From Nageia nagi (lineage: Eukaryota; Pinophyta): a stretch of DNA of 64,000 nucleotides. The translations under genes and the position numbers were made by a program. The notes beneath the pieces were generated by a model. It did not search any database. It saw nothing but the letters and a program-made list of their open reading frames with translations, and was not told where the DNA came from. This document shows, one piece after another, positions 47,900-61,500 of this stretch (positions are counted from its first letter, which is position 1; the number at the start of each line of letters is the position of its first letter). The stretch lies in NCBI GenBank assembly GCA_050084985.1, contig JBITNC010000001.1:193626001-193690000 (forward strand). The letters run 5' to 3'.

Positions 47900-49330
47900 T
47901 CTCTGGTTGGGCTAAGGGAGCCTTAGCTTTCTTAGGTTCATGTTGCACTAGAATAGATGGTTGATTTTCTTAAGTAATTTGGTATTGTTATGTAGCCATT
48001 TAAGAAGAAGCTCTATTTTAAATATAGTTGGCTTATTTTCTAGCATATCTCAAAAGCTAAAAATTTACCATGGTGAGATCAATAGGAGGATTTGATGCAA
48101 GCTCCATCATCTAGTTTGAATGTAATCCCAAATACTAATGTTGATAAAATACACATGAGTCTAGAAAATGAGGAGCTGAATATGGAGGACACCATTTTGT
48201 AATGTATAGAGCATCACTCCCTATAGAACTTGCCATAATAGTATATTCAATCACTTTTGGGACACTTGGTTGTTTTGGCTAGTTAGTCTTGAGCTAGACT
48301 TGAGGTTGATACTAGCTATCATATTTTTGGTAATTAAAATCTTGATTCTATCTTTCTTGCAGAGTGATCTTATTGGTAAGGTTCATAATAGTTACCTCTA
48401 ATTACCTCTCTCTTGAGATTTAGAATCAATACTAGTACTAGTGGATGTAAGAGTAGGTAATGCTAGTATTTGATTATGAATAATAGGTTTAGACATATAT
48501 GGTAAGGCCAAAACTCTAAGATGAGTAATTTATAGGACTTATTTAGAAGGTAAATTAGGAAATAATGGCATAATGGTTCTAGGTTGCATCTTTTTAGAGG
48601 ATACTAGGGTATGTTCAAAGGTTTTTGCTATCTGGTAAACATCTAGGAAGGTATCTCCTAACATAATAATGAGCATATTAAGGTTCAAGAGAAAGGCCTT
48701 CCTATAATATACCAAAGCTTATGCATTTGTTGGTTTAATCCTTACTAGAACAGATTTCCATGTTCTCTCAATTCTGATATTGAAATCATTAATGGATTCA
48801 CGAGGATGTATCTTGATACATGCTATTAGGTTTAGGAATGTACTATTATTATCATTGATAAAAAATCTTTTAATTAAAGCCTAACATTACTCTCCTTGTG
48901 AATTTATAGATTGGGGGTAAGAGTTTTGAACCATTCAGCTACTTTGCCTTCAAAAGAGTGTGACAAAAATCTAATCATCACCATTTCATCAATGATATCA
49001 AAGCTTGAAGCTAATAAAAATACATCTTAATAATATTCATATGATGTTTTACCAAACCCATAATATTTAAGCAAAACTTTGATTGCTACTTAAGGTATAG
49101 TAGGGGAGTTGGTAGAATGTCCAAAGGATGACCATTATTCCAAGTAGAAAAATCACCCAGTTAAGCCATACTTTGAGTGCTCGTATCAAGTGAAGGATCT
49201 TAAAGGGTTGAATCAAATATGGTTGATAGTGGGATTTCTTTTAAGGGAATTACATGAGGTACAACCTAGAAAATCTTTCACCTAGTCCCCCTGTAAGGAA
49301 CCAAAAACGTTTGGAACCTTGGTTGTCTAA
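47900..49330 (-). pseudogene. Gypsy Gag, left copy
   Basis: Homologous over its length to the better preserved right copy (59900-61500). The N-terminal part reads NVDLLEVVPKNPLDNQGSKR on the - strand near 49360, then STWNNGHPLDI. The Gag core is broken by many stops. Only one copy of the 75-bp block that is duplicated in the right copy is present (about 48187-48260). Confidence 0.65.
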
Positions 49331-49557
49331 GGGATTTTTTGGCACTACTTCTAGTAAGTCTACATTTTGGATGTGCCAAGGTTTGAAATATTTATTGTTT
49401 GATAGTAGAGTTGCTAATAAGGTCAAAAGAACCTTATAATATTTGAATAATCTAATTGATATCCCACCATACATAAATATCTAGCCTATTTATGCCTACT
49501 AGATATGGAATTTAGTAAGTGTCTTATTAGTGTTCCAAAAATGGAAACTTTTACTAT

Positions 49558-51374
49558 TGATCAGTATCATGTAACCTTAAAGGGTTTGGCTTGGTTGAGT
49601 TTTACATTTCCTACAATAGTAGGTTCCTTGAAAGATCAGAAGGTGGTGGGAATGCACTCATGTTGGTTTTTTTCTTAATCTCTAAGTTATATTCTGGTTC
49701 TTATCTATTATAAAGGTTTAAAGTAATAGGAAAGAGATAAAAAGGTAGAGAGTTATAGGAAAGAGATGAACATATTAAACTAAAACTTTAAATAAGAACT
49801 ATATAACCCAAAAATTATAGCACATGAAGAAATCCATAGCCAAAATTAAGAATAGCAAGATGTATTACCTTTGGGATCTCGCAATCACAATAAATAGCCA
49901 CAACTTAAGACAACATCCCATACATAACATACATAAAAGTTATAAACAACCATTTGTTGCAAAAGGGAAAAACATTATATATTTGCATTATCATATATGA
50001 AAGCATTTTATAGACCTAGGCAAATTTGCTAGAATGTATGACCCCTTTAACTTATAATAGTCCATTATTTATACATTCACCTACTCGATTGGGTGGTTAT
50101 CTACCATAAATACACATAATTATTCATTATGGTTGAATATAATAAAAAAAGTTATTTACAATAAATATTACAACTATGTTAGATTACACAGTGAATAAGT
50201 ACCAATAGCATGATCATCTAGAAATTTGTAATTTCTAAGTAGTTGTATCCATTGAGCTGTAATCTTCATGACATGTCATTGATTGCTCTTTTTTAGCTTT
50301 GTAGTTGATTGAAGAAGTACTCATCTACAATTTTATAGGTATGATCCGGCACTATATTCTATTGATAATTATCTACTTCTCTATAACCATTGATGATCCA
50401 TACTATAGTTCTAATTGAATAGAGTAATGGGGGCCATGAATAATATATCAACTTAGTTCAAAAAGAAATTACCACTATCATATGGAAATGAGTTGAACTT
50501 GACACATTAATAGGTCTTTGAAGGTCAAGTTCTTAAGATCAAGTGGATTCAGATGTTACTTCTTACCCCACATTACTATCTTAGTCTAGTTGGTTTTGTT
50601 TCTCTTTGTTATGATTTATTGATGATTTGGCTCTTCTTAGTACCCATTGATTTTAGCTAAAATTTTTAATGTCATTGCTCAAAATTAGTGGGCTAAATTT
50701 GGTATATTCATGAAATATCACCCACCATTGCTTGTTCTAGGACTCATTGATTTTGCATAAAAATGATGACATCACTATTGAAAATTGTTGGGTGATGTTT
50801 ACTTTTAAGCATCTCTTGCTAAGTATTTAGACATAACTTAGGCTTATATTTTCAACAACTCCTAGACATTATATTTATAATAACTCTTAAACATTGTATT
50901 TATAATAACTCTCAAATACTGTATTTATAATAACTCTTGGACACTATATTTACAATAACTCTCGAACACTATATTTACAATAGCTCTCAAACTTTTCCTT
51001 AGACTTTCACTACCCATACATAATACAATACTACCCATATATGATACATTTGCTCTTGAACATAACTTTTTAATATATAAAATTCTTGATATTTTTAATT
51101 TTTAATATGACTAAAGTTTATTACTAGGAGTTATTGCAATACTCATTAGATTTTGACTAGAAATTTCTAAGGTAAAATATCTAAGACCAAGACTTATATA
51201 TACAATAGCTAGATGTTGACAACACCCGAAACTCTTTAGACTCAATTCAAACAAAAGATTAAATATATGTGAATGGAAAATGGAAAAGGGAGTGAGAATT
51301 TCTTGAAATAAATGAAATAATAAAAGAATGATAGTGTGTTACCCATACTCAAAGTGCAATTATGAAGGAATACA
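49558..51374 (-). repeat. Shared middle LTR of tandem gypsy
   Basis: About 1,817 bp. It is at once the 5' LTR of the left copy and the 3' LTR of the right copy, because internal sequence abuts both sides with no target duplication or extra DNA. On the - strand it ends TGATCA at 49558. The primer-site position just inside (ATAGTAAAAGTTTCC) matches no tRNA type I know. A TATA-like box lies near 50074 on the - strand. Confidence 0.88.
50861..50991. repeat. 25-bp LTR minisatellite, about 5 units (middle LTR)
   Basis: Same unit as at 32666 and 62992, here about five times, with TATTTATAAT and TATTTACAAT variants alternating. Confidence 0.85.
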
Positions 51375-54300
51375 ATCTTTTGGTGGCTCTTAGGGTCTTC
51401 ACCTATTGGAGAATAGAATCCTTTATTTGTTTCTCTTGATCATTGGTTCAAATGAAGCTTTATTAGGCATATTTGATAAGGGAACAAGTTTTTCAGGGAG
51501 GAAAGGTTGAATTTTTTTTCTTAACTCCTTGAGGTCTTATTGATCAATTTGTGACAAAATAGGGGAGGCTTGTATCCTAACTGTATCTAGTTTGAACCCT
51601 ATTAGCACATTATCTAGCCTTCCAACATGCAAGAATCTCATATTGCCTCCTAAGTGAGGTCATTCAATTGTTAAAGATCTAAGATTTATTTCTTAAAAAA
51701 AGATTATTCATGGAATTGAATGGTATTAGCTACCCATATGGGAGCACTACCTTGTACATCTTGATTCTCCCATAATTTTGGAGCTTTTTATTCAATTAAA
51801 GAATTAAAGAATTTGTTGATAAACCCTAGCTCTATGTTAAGCTAGTGTTTACTAATATCCTTATTGAATACCAAATTTTGGAGTTCACATATATCCTAAA
51901 TTCACCTTAAATATGATTTCCTAGGTCTGGGAGTAATGGTAGCTATATCTTTTTTAGTTAAGGCCCTTAGCCAACTTTACATCTTCTCAAACACTGATCT
52001 TGGAATTTTTAGAGCTAATTGGTGAAGAGTATTCTATGTATCAAATTACTTTATGACTTGTTCTATTTGATCTTTTAATAGGTGCAAGTGCAACAAAGCT
52101 ATCATCTTATCTTCAATTTACTCCACTAGGAACTTCTTGAAGCCTTTTATGAGTAATAACAACTTTATATTATCATTAGTAAGCACTTTATTAGTTGCTA
52201 CTATCCTTTGCAATTTGTATTCAACTTGCTTAGCCTTTTGGATATCCATAATTGTTGCTTGGGTTTTGAGATCTTGTATCAATTATTTGTGCATTCTAAC
52301 TCAACCTTCCTTTCTTCTAAGCTCTTCTTAAATACTAATTTTTGCTTTGTTGAAATTTGTAAGTAGTTCTTTATTTTTGTTTTGCAAACCTATGATGATT
52401 TTTTCATTAAGGGAGTAGTCCTTTTTATATTGATCCACCTTTTTATTTAACCTATCTATCTTAGCCTCCATAGCCTAAAGACTTTTTCCAGCTACCATCA
52501 AAGTATTTACAAGAATTCTGAATTAGTCTACATCTGGAGCACTATTCATATTTATATCAATAATAGCCATGGGAGGAGTATTAAATTATCCTTCTTTGAA
52601 AGATATTTGTGTTGTACAAATATATCCTACTTCTATTACCTTGCTCAAGATTCTTAATTATTTCTTAGGGAGCACAGGAGGTTTATTAACAAAAGTTGCC
52701 CAATCAATAGGCTCTATAGTTTGCATAGAAAAAATTAATTTAATCTTCTCCTATGAGGCTGTAGCTATCAAAGAATGAGAAGGAGTATTTACACCTAAGG
52801 TGGATGCAATGACCTATTTAGAGGGTTCTATTTTCTTTAGATGTGTAGGATCTTGAATTTCTACTTCTTTTTCTGCTTCCTCCATGACCTTATCTTCATC
52901 ATTAGCCTTTTCCATTGGGTTAGAGTCTCTTTTCTTCTTGAATTCATCATCATAATCATCACCATAATAACATGATATGCCTTTATATGTAGCTACTATA
53001 GATCTACCTACTCCAAGTACATTTCTCCTATCTTGTTGAATTTCCATATGCTCTTTTTCTAGGATTTCTTTCTTTTTTGGGATTTCATTTTTTTTTAGGA
53101 CATCCTCGTGGGTAACAACACTTGTGTTTTGAGGCTCTTGAAATTCCTCTACATTAAATATTTTTGCCTCATTTATAACAACCTCTAGGCTTTCTTTTGT
53201 GATTTTGGGAGGTGGAGGTGTAGTCCTTTGTGATCAAGGTTATGTAGTGTGGGGTTTCTTCACTATTTTTTCTCTTTTTTTGGGGTTTTTTTATTTTTGA
53301 ACAAGGGTTTGAATTCTCCTTTTTTTTGGAGATGACTCCCAATAAGTAGTAGTAGTATCAAAGGGATTTTCTTTTCCCTTCTTTGTAGGCTCTTCTAAAT
53401 TACATGGTTATCCAACATCTATCTATCTCACTCCTATAACTAATTTTCCTTGAAAGTTAGGAGGCAGTGGTTGGCCTAACTTTGGTAAGGGGTCTTTAGA
53501 ATACTTTGAATTCTAGTACTTATCATATTTGAATTTATCAAATGATTAATTCTCAATATGATGCATTTTTGTGATGTACTCAAATCTAAACTTGATGAAA
53601 TAATGAATTTTATTAGGTTCCTAGTCCAAATTTGCCATCTGGGTGAGGACCTCTAAGCTAATGATAAAATCTTACCACCTATTTTCCTAGTTTTTGTAAT
53701 TTTTTATCCCTTCAATGGTCATATAGGCCTTATTCAATGGTGTAAATTTCCATTTAGGTTACATTTCTATATCTTGCTCAGTTTTATTTACAAAATATTC
53801 CACAAGAGGTCTATGCTCATGGGAAAAGGCTAGGCACTTCTTGCCTAACGTTATTATTATTATTATTTCCCCTAAAGGGTTATACATTCAAGGGGGTTTT
53901 TCCATATCTAGTTTAAAATTTTGTACAATAAATTTCACTATACTATCTTTACAATCTATTTGTAGTAGAGTGAAATTTTCAATAGAAGCTAGTATATCTA
54001 TAATGGATTTAAAACTACCTTTGAACCCATATTTAGTCTCAATGGTACATATTTGGCTACCCATCTCTATAGAATATAACAAATGGGTTACATATTTAAG
54101 CAAGAAAAAAGGTTTTTCATAATACCCATACTTGATAATTATAGTGTGGACCTTGATAAAATATCAATCATCAATTTTATTTCCTCCTTGCAACTCCCAG
54201 ATAGTGCTCCTGTGTAGTCTATTAGGGAGTTTTCCTATCAACATTTACACCATTTTTGTATAGAATTTATCCATGAACTCCTAATATGACCCATGCAACT

Positions 54301-55000
54301 TGGTCAAGATTGGAACCCTCAAATCAATTGGTACTTATCTAGTACTTGGGTTCATTAGCTCAATTAGTAGTCCTACCTTCTCAAGCTTATCAAGGTTTTG
54401 ATGGACCAAGAGCACCAAAGATATGAAGAATGTCTAAAGTTTGATTTTTCAATTTTTAAAATACATATATTTATCTCATTAGAAATAGAATATAAGAAAT
54501 CATAGCAAATGTGTGCCTTTGTAATATTGTAAGCCATATGCATCATGGCTTCATTTGCTTCTATTTGGATCTTCCCTAGAATAATTTCCATTGCTTGTAA
54601 CATCTCTCTATCTATATTCTTCTCAAATAGAGTGATTTCATAGCTTGGTAGAAGCTTTGTGGTGTTTTTTCCTTGATATATTTCATCAATCTAGTTTATC
54701 ATTTCATCCTCATTTTTATAAAAATCATTCTTCTCTTTTCTCAAATCAATTTGTTTCTTTATATGGAAAGACCAATCAGCTAGGATACCAAATTCTTAAA
54801 AATATAATAAAGGAAATAATCAAGTATCACTTCAAATTTTGATTTTAATTCCCCTTCTTATTATTGTTCTCTATAAAACCCTATTTCATAACTTTACTAG
54901 TTATGCCTATGTTCCACCAAATATAATAGCTCGAAGAAGGTGAATGATTTGTAGGGCACATAATAAGCTAGGCCTTGATCAATCATTACATTTTTTTTTT
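51375..55000 (-). pseudogene. Long extra frame downstream of integrase, right copy
   Basis: I do not recognise this protein. It is the fuller copy, roughly 1,100-1,200 codons on the - strand between integrase and the 3' LTR. Pieces in order are FYKNEDEM, EIYQGKNTTKLLPSYE, MLQAMEIILGKIQIEANEAM, ELQGGNKIDD, LLYSIEMGSQICTIETKYGF, HEHRPLVEYFVNKTEQDIE, PLPKLGQPLPP, a Pro/Lys-rich basic stretch (PKKRRIQTL, PPPPKITKES), an acidic segment (YYGDDYDDEFKKKRDSNPME, EEAEKEVEIQ), then Lys/Leu/Glu-rich heptads (MEAKIDRLNKKVDQYKKDY) to about 52080. This suggests a conserved N-terminal domain, a disordered middle and a coiled-coil end. No membrane span or signal peptide is seen. Stops and shifts are many. The start seen in the left copy is lost to a deletion of about 180 bp near 55030. 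Confidence 0.6.
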
Positions 55001-55539
55001 AGTGTGATAAAGATTTTCCTTTTATAGCACTCTTCTTATAACCTTTGGTTTGAATTAGCACTTAGAATCTACACTCTATAAGGTTTTGCAACTCTATATT
55101 TTCTTGCTCAATTCAAGTCTATAAACTCTAGGCTCTAGTTACTATGGAAACTTGTATGCTCAAAAATGGTGAAGTGTTGAGTTAGAGAGAAAGAAAAATA
55201 TTTTATTCATCCAAGGTTTTTGATTGAAATATATTAATATAAATTAATGCTTGGGATGTTTGAATATGTGCATCATATGGATTAGTAGACAATAAGTTGA
55301 ATGAATCAACTTGGATAACATCCATTTAAACTAGGGTAATAGTACGATGGTTTGAGAAATCCAAGGAAATCTTTTCTTAAATGTTGTCCTATTTAGTTTA
55401 TAGCTTGGTAGCACACCAACATCAACTCTATATAATTTTGAATTAATGTAAGCATTAACAACAACTTACTTTCTTGAAAGTTATGTTTTATCTAGAAGAT
55501 ATACAAGCCTTTAAAATTAATTTTTTAAAACCATATACA

Positions 55540-56620
55540 CTATATATGTTCTAGTGGGTGTTATGAAATCATCCTATCATTTGGTAATACTTCAAATAGA
55601 TCCCATTAATAGGAAGAGGTATTTTCTTAGACCCAGTGATGTCTTGTAATTTGAACACATTATTTTGCATGGATTGAGTGATGATATAAGGCTTTCTCCA
55701 TAGAGAGTCAAAGTTCTAATGTCTTTTGGGCTTTTATCTTTCCTCATTCTATTTGAGGACAATGTCACCTAGTTCAAACTTCATCTAGGAAGACTTTTTT
55801 TATCAAACCATTTCTTAACTATATGCTAGTGATGCTAAAATGACTCATAGAATTTGTTTCAGTCTTCCTCCAACTTCAAGAGCTAATTATACCTAGATTG
55901 TAGTGGCTCAGATTCATGGTCCTCCATTTCTTGTAGGATTTTTAATGTTGATAACTCAATATGTATTGGAAATAGGTCTTTTACCATATACTAATGCATA
56001 TGGGGATGTTTTAATTGCTGATTTAATACTAATCCTATTTATCCATAATGTAAAGTCCAATTATGTATGCCATTGTTTGGGATTCCCTTTAATTATTATT
56101 TTGATGATTTGTGTCAAATTTTTATTAGTTGATTTGGCTAACCCTTTACCTTATGGTAATAATTTTAAGAGAATAAATAGCATATATCATATTCAATAAC
56201 AAAGTTTGAAAATTTACCTCTAATAAATACTAGGCCATTGTCTAAGATAATAGTATATGGGATTCCAAAGCAAGTGATTATCCTTTTGATCATTTCTATC
56301 ATCACCTCTTGATCTACATACTTACATGGTATTGCTCCTAACCATCTAGTAGAATAATTTGTTTCAATAAAGATGAATTTATGGCCTACTAAGGAATTTG
56401 AATTTATAACACCAATGAACTCCATACCCCATTATTAAAAAGGTTCCTCAACTACCATAGGTTTAATAGGCATAGTAGCTTGTCTTCTTTTTCTCACAAG
56501 TTTGTTGCATTTGTTATATTTTTAGGAAATATTTAATGAATCCTAAAATATGGTGGGCCAATAACACCCAATATGTAATAATTTTGCTATTGTAGTTGGT
56601 CCACTATAATGCCTACTAGA
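55540..56620 (-). pseudogene. Gypsy integrase, right copy
   Basis: The core on the - strand (56425-56165) reads MEFIGVINSNSLVGHKFIFI, TNYSTRWLGAIPCKYVDQEV and FGIPYTIILDNGLVFIRG. The first catalytic position is Glu (MEFIG) where the left copy has Asp, and the second Asp (LDNG) is kept. Stops follow at IYYLFS. The remaining C-terminal homology extends to about 55540. It is dead but informative for comparison with the left copy. Confidence 0.83.
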
Positions 56621-56848
56621 GAATCCATAATGAAATTCATGTAATATTCTTTAGGATTCATCATGAGTCACACATATTAATAATATTTGATCAAAGTTAT
56701 TTCTATAAATATGGTCATATATCATCACAAAATTCAAAACATGTAGCTTGAATCTCCTTCTCTAAAATATGTCCAAAGATTGAAGACATTTACTAGTTTG
56801 AAAATAAAAAATAATTTGCTTAATCCAATCACTTTTTTCATTAAGTTG

Positions 56849-58170
56849 CTACACATCCTCTATGATAGCAATCATATGTGAATATTTAGCTATATTTTCA
56901 TATGGAGCTCTACCTCTGATTAACTTGGTTGGTTTGATTTCTATATCATATTCCATTATTTTAGTAGTCCAACTAGTCTTTCCTTCACCTAAGTCTCCTT
57001 GTATAACATAATTTCTTACATCTAGATGGATAGTAAATGGAAGAATTTTGTTGTGGGACATATAATATTTGAATTTATTAAGTCCTTTCATCATGGAAAA
57101 CATTTTATTTTTAATAAATGAGTATTTTTTTTTGGTGTTGATGTAGTATTTTACTATGAAAGGCAATTAGATGTTCTTCTTTTTTATCATCTTTCTATGC
57201 TAGAATTGTAGCAATGCTTTTTTTTTGCTCCATATGTGTACATGATAAAATATTTTGATATATCAAAATTTTTAAGTACAAGAGCTTCTATTATAGCCTT
57301 TTTAATCTCTATAAAGGCTAATTTTCTTCATTTGACCAAGAGAATACAACATTTTTCTTTAGCATTGATGTGATTAGGGATACAATTTTTGAAAAATCAT
57401 TAATGAATTTTCAAACAAAATTGATCTGACCAAAGAATTATTGCAAGTATTTCTTGTTGGATGGGAGTGGTAATACTTCAATAACTTTTACTTTGTCTAG
57501 ATCAATCACTAATATCTCCTTTGAGATAATGTGGCCAAGTAATTTTCCTTGATTAACCATAAAAATAGATTTTGGGATTGATTGAAATCCCAAATTTCAT
57601 GTATTTTTTAAAAACTTATTTGAGAGATTCTAGATGATCCTTTATACTCTTAGAGAATACTATAATATCATCTAGATATACTAAAATAATCTTATTTATC
57701 AAGTCACCAAATGCATGATCCATGGCTCTTTGAAAAATAGCTCCCACATTAGAAATACCAAAAGGCATCCTTTAAAAATCAAATGTCCCCCATTTGGTTG
57801 TAAATGTAATTTTGTATTTATCTTCATCTTTCACCCAAATCTAGTTAAATCCTAAGTAACCATAAATCATTAAAAACCAAGAAGCTCTAGCTACTATATG
57901 CAAGATCTATTCCATAGGTGGGAAAGGATAATTATCTTTGAGAGACATTTGATTCAAATTTCTAAAATTAACACACAGTCTAATTTCTCCACTCCTGTTT
58001 CTAATAGGAACTATATTTGTAACTCAAGAAGAATGCTTAATAGGATAAATAATTTTTGAAATAAATAACTTGATAAATTCTTATTTCATGGCTTCTTCTA
58101 TTTTTAGGTTTACGAGCCTTTATTTTTGCTTGTATGGTTTGGCATCTAGTTCAAGCTCAATTGGGTGTTG
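56849..58170 (-). pseudogene. Gypsy reverse transcriptase and RNase H, right copy
   Basis: On the - strand, with stops, I read [83 protein letters not shown] and the catalytic [14 protein letters not shown]. RNase H (57166-56849) keeps FIKNKMFSMMKGLNKFKYYM, TKIMEYDIEIKPTKLIRGR and ENIAKYSHM. It is better preserved in the RT fingers than the left copy and allows a combined reading of the family. Confidence 0.87.
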
Positions 58171-58629
58171 GATGACACTTTTATCATATGTATTCATATC
58201 ATCATAAGTCCAAGAAATTGATTTATATAACTAATAATAAATTTTATACATAACAATTTTTACTTCATTAGAACATTCTGATCCTAGCTTTATATATTTA
58301 CCAAGTTCTATTTCCATCTCAACATAACTCTCCTTTTGGATGGCCAAAGATTTAGCTTTTTTATTATCCTTTGAATCAAACAATATTTCAAAAGAGAGTA
58401 ATCATTTTGGTATAACATTATTTCTAATTTGGATAACATCTAATTCTTGAAAATAGTTAGGTAATTTCTAAATACCAAAAGTGTGAGCTACTACTTCATT
58501 CAATAGGAAGTTCATTATGTGCTCATTAGAATCAAATACTTTCTAAAAATTTGTAGCATTAGGTACTAAATGCCTACATTGTATCTTATAGGAGTAGATA
58601 CAAAATTAATAGCCAAGAATGACTCTAAT

Positions 58630-58930
58630 AAATCCCATACTCTATTATTGTAGGTCTTTAGATAATGATATTTGTACTTATATGGTTTTTAACTTGCTTT
58701 ATGACCAATTCTTAATCACCATGGAAAATTAAGTATCTAATAGCTATACTGATCATTTTAGATAACCATAAAAGAAAGGGCTTTATACTTAGTAGCATTA
58801 TTTGTATAGATCTATTTGAATCTAAATGAGAATCTCCTCATATGTCCCTTTATATATTTGAATATAATTCTAGCTCCACATCCATGTTTACATCTGGATC
58901 CATCAAAGTATATTTTTCATATCTTCTTAT
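58630..58930 (-). pseudogene. Archaeal-type RNase H upstream of RT, right copy
   Basis: On the - strand near 58910 the sequence reads IYFDGSRCKHGCGARIIFK, with the first catalytic Asp intact. It is followed by RFSFRFK, YTNNATKYKAL and, after frame changes, a FHGD-like and KQVKNHI region near 58740-58690. The distal ADAL-type end seen in the left copy is deleted near 58585. Its position again is between protease and RT. Confidence 0.65.
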
Positions 58931-59219
58931 GCTTTTTAGCTCTTATTGAGATTGGCTATGTGTTCTCATACAAATACTAATTATCCATGCCAACATCTAT
59001 GACCTAATAATTTAAATCATTTTCTAAAATAAATTTAGTTGTTAGGAGTGTTTTTCTAAGTGTATCCCTTTCAAATACTTCCATAGGTTGAGGACCATTC
59101 ATATAGTTTTGTTCTATTATCTTCTTAATATGAACACTTTTGATGCCCTCATTTAGAATTTTTACTTGTTTATTTTGGAAGAGAAGTAAAAAAATTAGTA
59201 TAGTATAAAGCTAAGTACC

Positions 59220-59560
59220 TTCCAATTTAGTAGTGAACTATTTGGATAAACATATTCGAAATAGAGGTGGAAGATCAACTATAATGTTATCTTGAATAAC
59301 AAAAATATCAAGAAATGCATTCAAAGTTATTAGGACCCCTTTAACACTACTAGTGACATCTACAAAGGAAGAATCCAATTGTATGACACCATAAATACAT
59401 ATTATAATGTACAATATCATTTCATTTGCAATAGATTTAAGAATTACAATTATTGTAGCTTCAATATCTATCATTCAGTTATTTACTACCCAACCTTTTA
59501 ATCTAAGGGATAGATGGAATGGTGAGGGTCTTCTTATACTTATGGGAGTTGGAAATACAT
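59220..59560 (-). pseudogene. Gypsy protease-like domain, right copy
   Basis: Reads SLRLKGWVVNN, a stop, then MIDIEATIIVILKSIANEMI, VIQLDSSFVDVTSSVKGVLI, NAFLDIFVIQDNIIVDLPPL and FRICLSK. The layout matches the left copy, including DIE in place of the catalytic DSG/DTG. It shares its frame with the gag pieces at 61415 and 60959. Confidence 0.7.
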
Positions 59561-59899
59561 CATTAGATATTTCAAAGATGACATTTCCTTTATTTACCTT
59601 TTTCTTATTATTCTTTATTTCAAGGCTTCTTTTAATAGATTTAATTGACCTAGTATCTTTAATGCACCAAACATAGTCATTTTAGAAGGAGTTTTCTTTA
59701 GTTCCTCCATAATATTATATGAAGCATATGGGATAAACTTACTTGCTTTAGCTTGTTGATGTGTTTTGAATTATTAATTAGATTTTTCCTTAAGATAATC
59801 TATAATAAAAAAATACCTCAATGTATTAGATCTCTCTTTTTTTAAGACTTCTTTTCAGGCCATAATGGGGTTTTTTTCAGCAAGAACATTAGTACCTAG

Positions 59900-61500
59900 A
59901 TTCTAAGAAACATTACTTAGATGTCCTAATAATTGATTTTGTTGATTCTCTAGTTGAGCTAAGGGAGCCTTAGCTTTCTTAGATTTAGGTTGCATTGGAA
60001 TAGATGCTTGATTTTTTTGAGTAATTTGGGGTTGCTATGGAGCCATTGAAGAAGAAGCTCTAGTTTGAACATAGTTGCCTTATTCTCTAGCATATCCTAA
60101 AAGCTAAAAATTTACCATGGTGAGATCAATAGCAGGATATGATGTAGGCTCCACTATCTAGTATGAATGTAATCCCAAATATTGATGTTGATAAACTACA
60201 TATGATTTTAAAAAATAAGAAGCTAAACATGGGGGACACCATTATGTAATGTTTGGAGCATCACTCCCTGTAGAACTTACCATAACAACATTTTCAATTA
60301 CTTTTGGGGGATACCATTATGTAATGTTTGGAGCATCAATCCTTATAGAACTTAACATAACAACATTTTCAATTGCTTTTAGGACATTCAATTGTTCTTG
60401 TTGGTTAGTCTTGAGATAGAATCTAGGTTGATACTAGTTATCATATTTTTTGTAATTGAAACCTTTATTCTATCTTTCTTGCAAAGTGATCTTATTGGTA
60501 AGGTTCTTAATAGTTACCTCCAATTGCCTTATTCTTTCTTTTTATTAAGATTTAGAATCAGTACTAGTACTAATGGATGCAAGAGTAGGTAATGCTAGTA
60601 TTTGATTCTAAATAATAGGTTTCAAAAGAGGTGGTAAGGCTAAAACTCCACGATGAGCAATTTATGGGACTTATTAAGGAGGTAAATTAGGAAATAATGG
60701 CATAATAGTTTTAGGTTCCATCTTTCCAAAGGATACCAAGTTTATGTTTAGAGGTTTTTACTATTTAGTAAACATGTGGAAAGGTATTTCCTAACATAAC
60801 AATGAGCATATTAAGGTTTGGGAGAAAGGCCTTCCTATAATATACCAGAGCTTGTGAACTTGTTGGTTTAATCCTTACTAGAATAGATTTCCATGTTCTC
60901 TCAAATTTGATATTGAAATTATCAATGGACTCATGAGGATGTATCTTGATACATGCCATAAGGTTTAGGAATGTACTATCATCACCATCTATAGAAAATC
61001 TTTTAATTAAAACCTAACATAACTCTCCCCATGAATTTATAGATTGGGGGGTAAGAGTTTTGAACCATTCAACTACTTTACCCTCAAAAAAGTGTGACAA
61101 TAATCTAGTGATCACAATTTCATCAATGATATCAAAGCTTGAAGCCAACAAAGATACATCTTGATAATGTTCATATGATGTTTTGCTAGACCCATCATAT
61201 TTAGGCAAAACTTTGAATGCTACTTGAGGTATAGCAAGGGAGTTGGAAGTAATGACCAAAGGATGACCATTATTCCAAGTAAAAAAATTACTTGATTGAG
61301 CCATACTTGGAGTGTTTGTATCAAGTGAAGGATCTTCAAGTGTTGAATAAAATACAGTGATAGTGGGATTTCCCTTAAGGGAATTACATGGGGTAAAACC
61401 TAGGAAATCTTTCACCTATTCCCCCTGTAAGGAACTAACAACTCTTGAAACCTTGGATTTCTACAGGAATTTTTGGCACTACTTCTAATAAGTCTACATT
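59900..61500 (-). pseudogene. Gypsy Gag, right copy
   Basis: The open N-terminal part (61415-61014) contains FFTWNNGHPLVI, AFKVLPKYDGSSKTSYEHYQ, ITRLLSHFFEGKVVEWFKTL and PQSINSWGEL, a good match to the retrotransposon Gag core (F.G......, A..W......SI.SW..L). It continues in the same frame at 60959-60765 with MACIKIHPHESIDNFNIKFE and YYRKAFLPNL. The 3' part is broken and includes a 75-bp duplication. I see no zinc knuckle, which may be lost or absent. Confidence 0.8.
60231..60381. repeat. 75-bp tandem duplication in gag, right copy
   Basis: GGGGGACACCATTATGTAAT at 60231 recurs as GGGGGATACCATTATGTAAT at 60306, and the similarity runs the full 75 bp with a few differences. The left copy has a single unit, so the duplication arose after the copies separated. 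Confidence 0.9.

Noticed and set aside
49331-49557. A tRNA primer binding site of the tandem gypsy family
   Set aside because: The sequence inside the 5' LTR end (ATAGTAAAAGTTTCC in the middle LTR, ATAATAAAATTTTCC in the right) does not match any primer type I know, so I did not annotate one.
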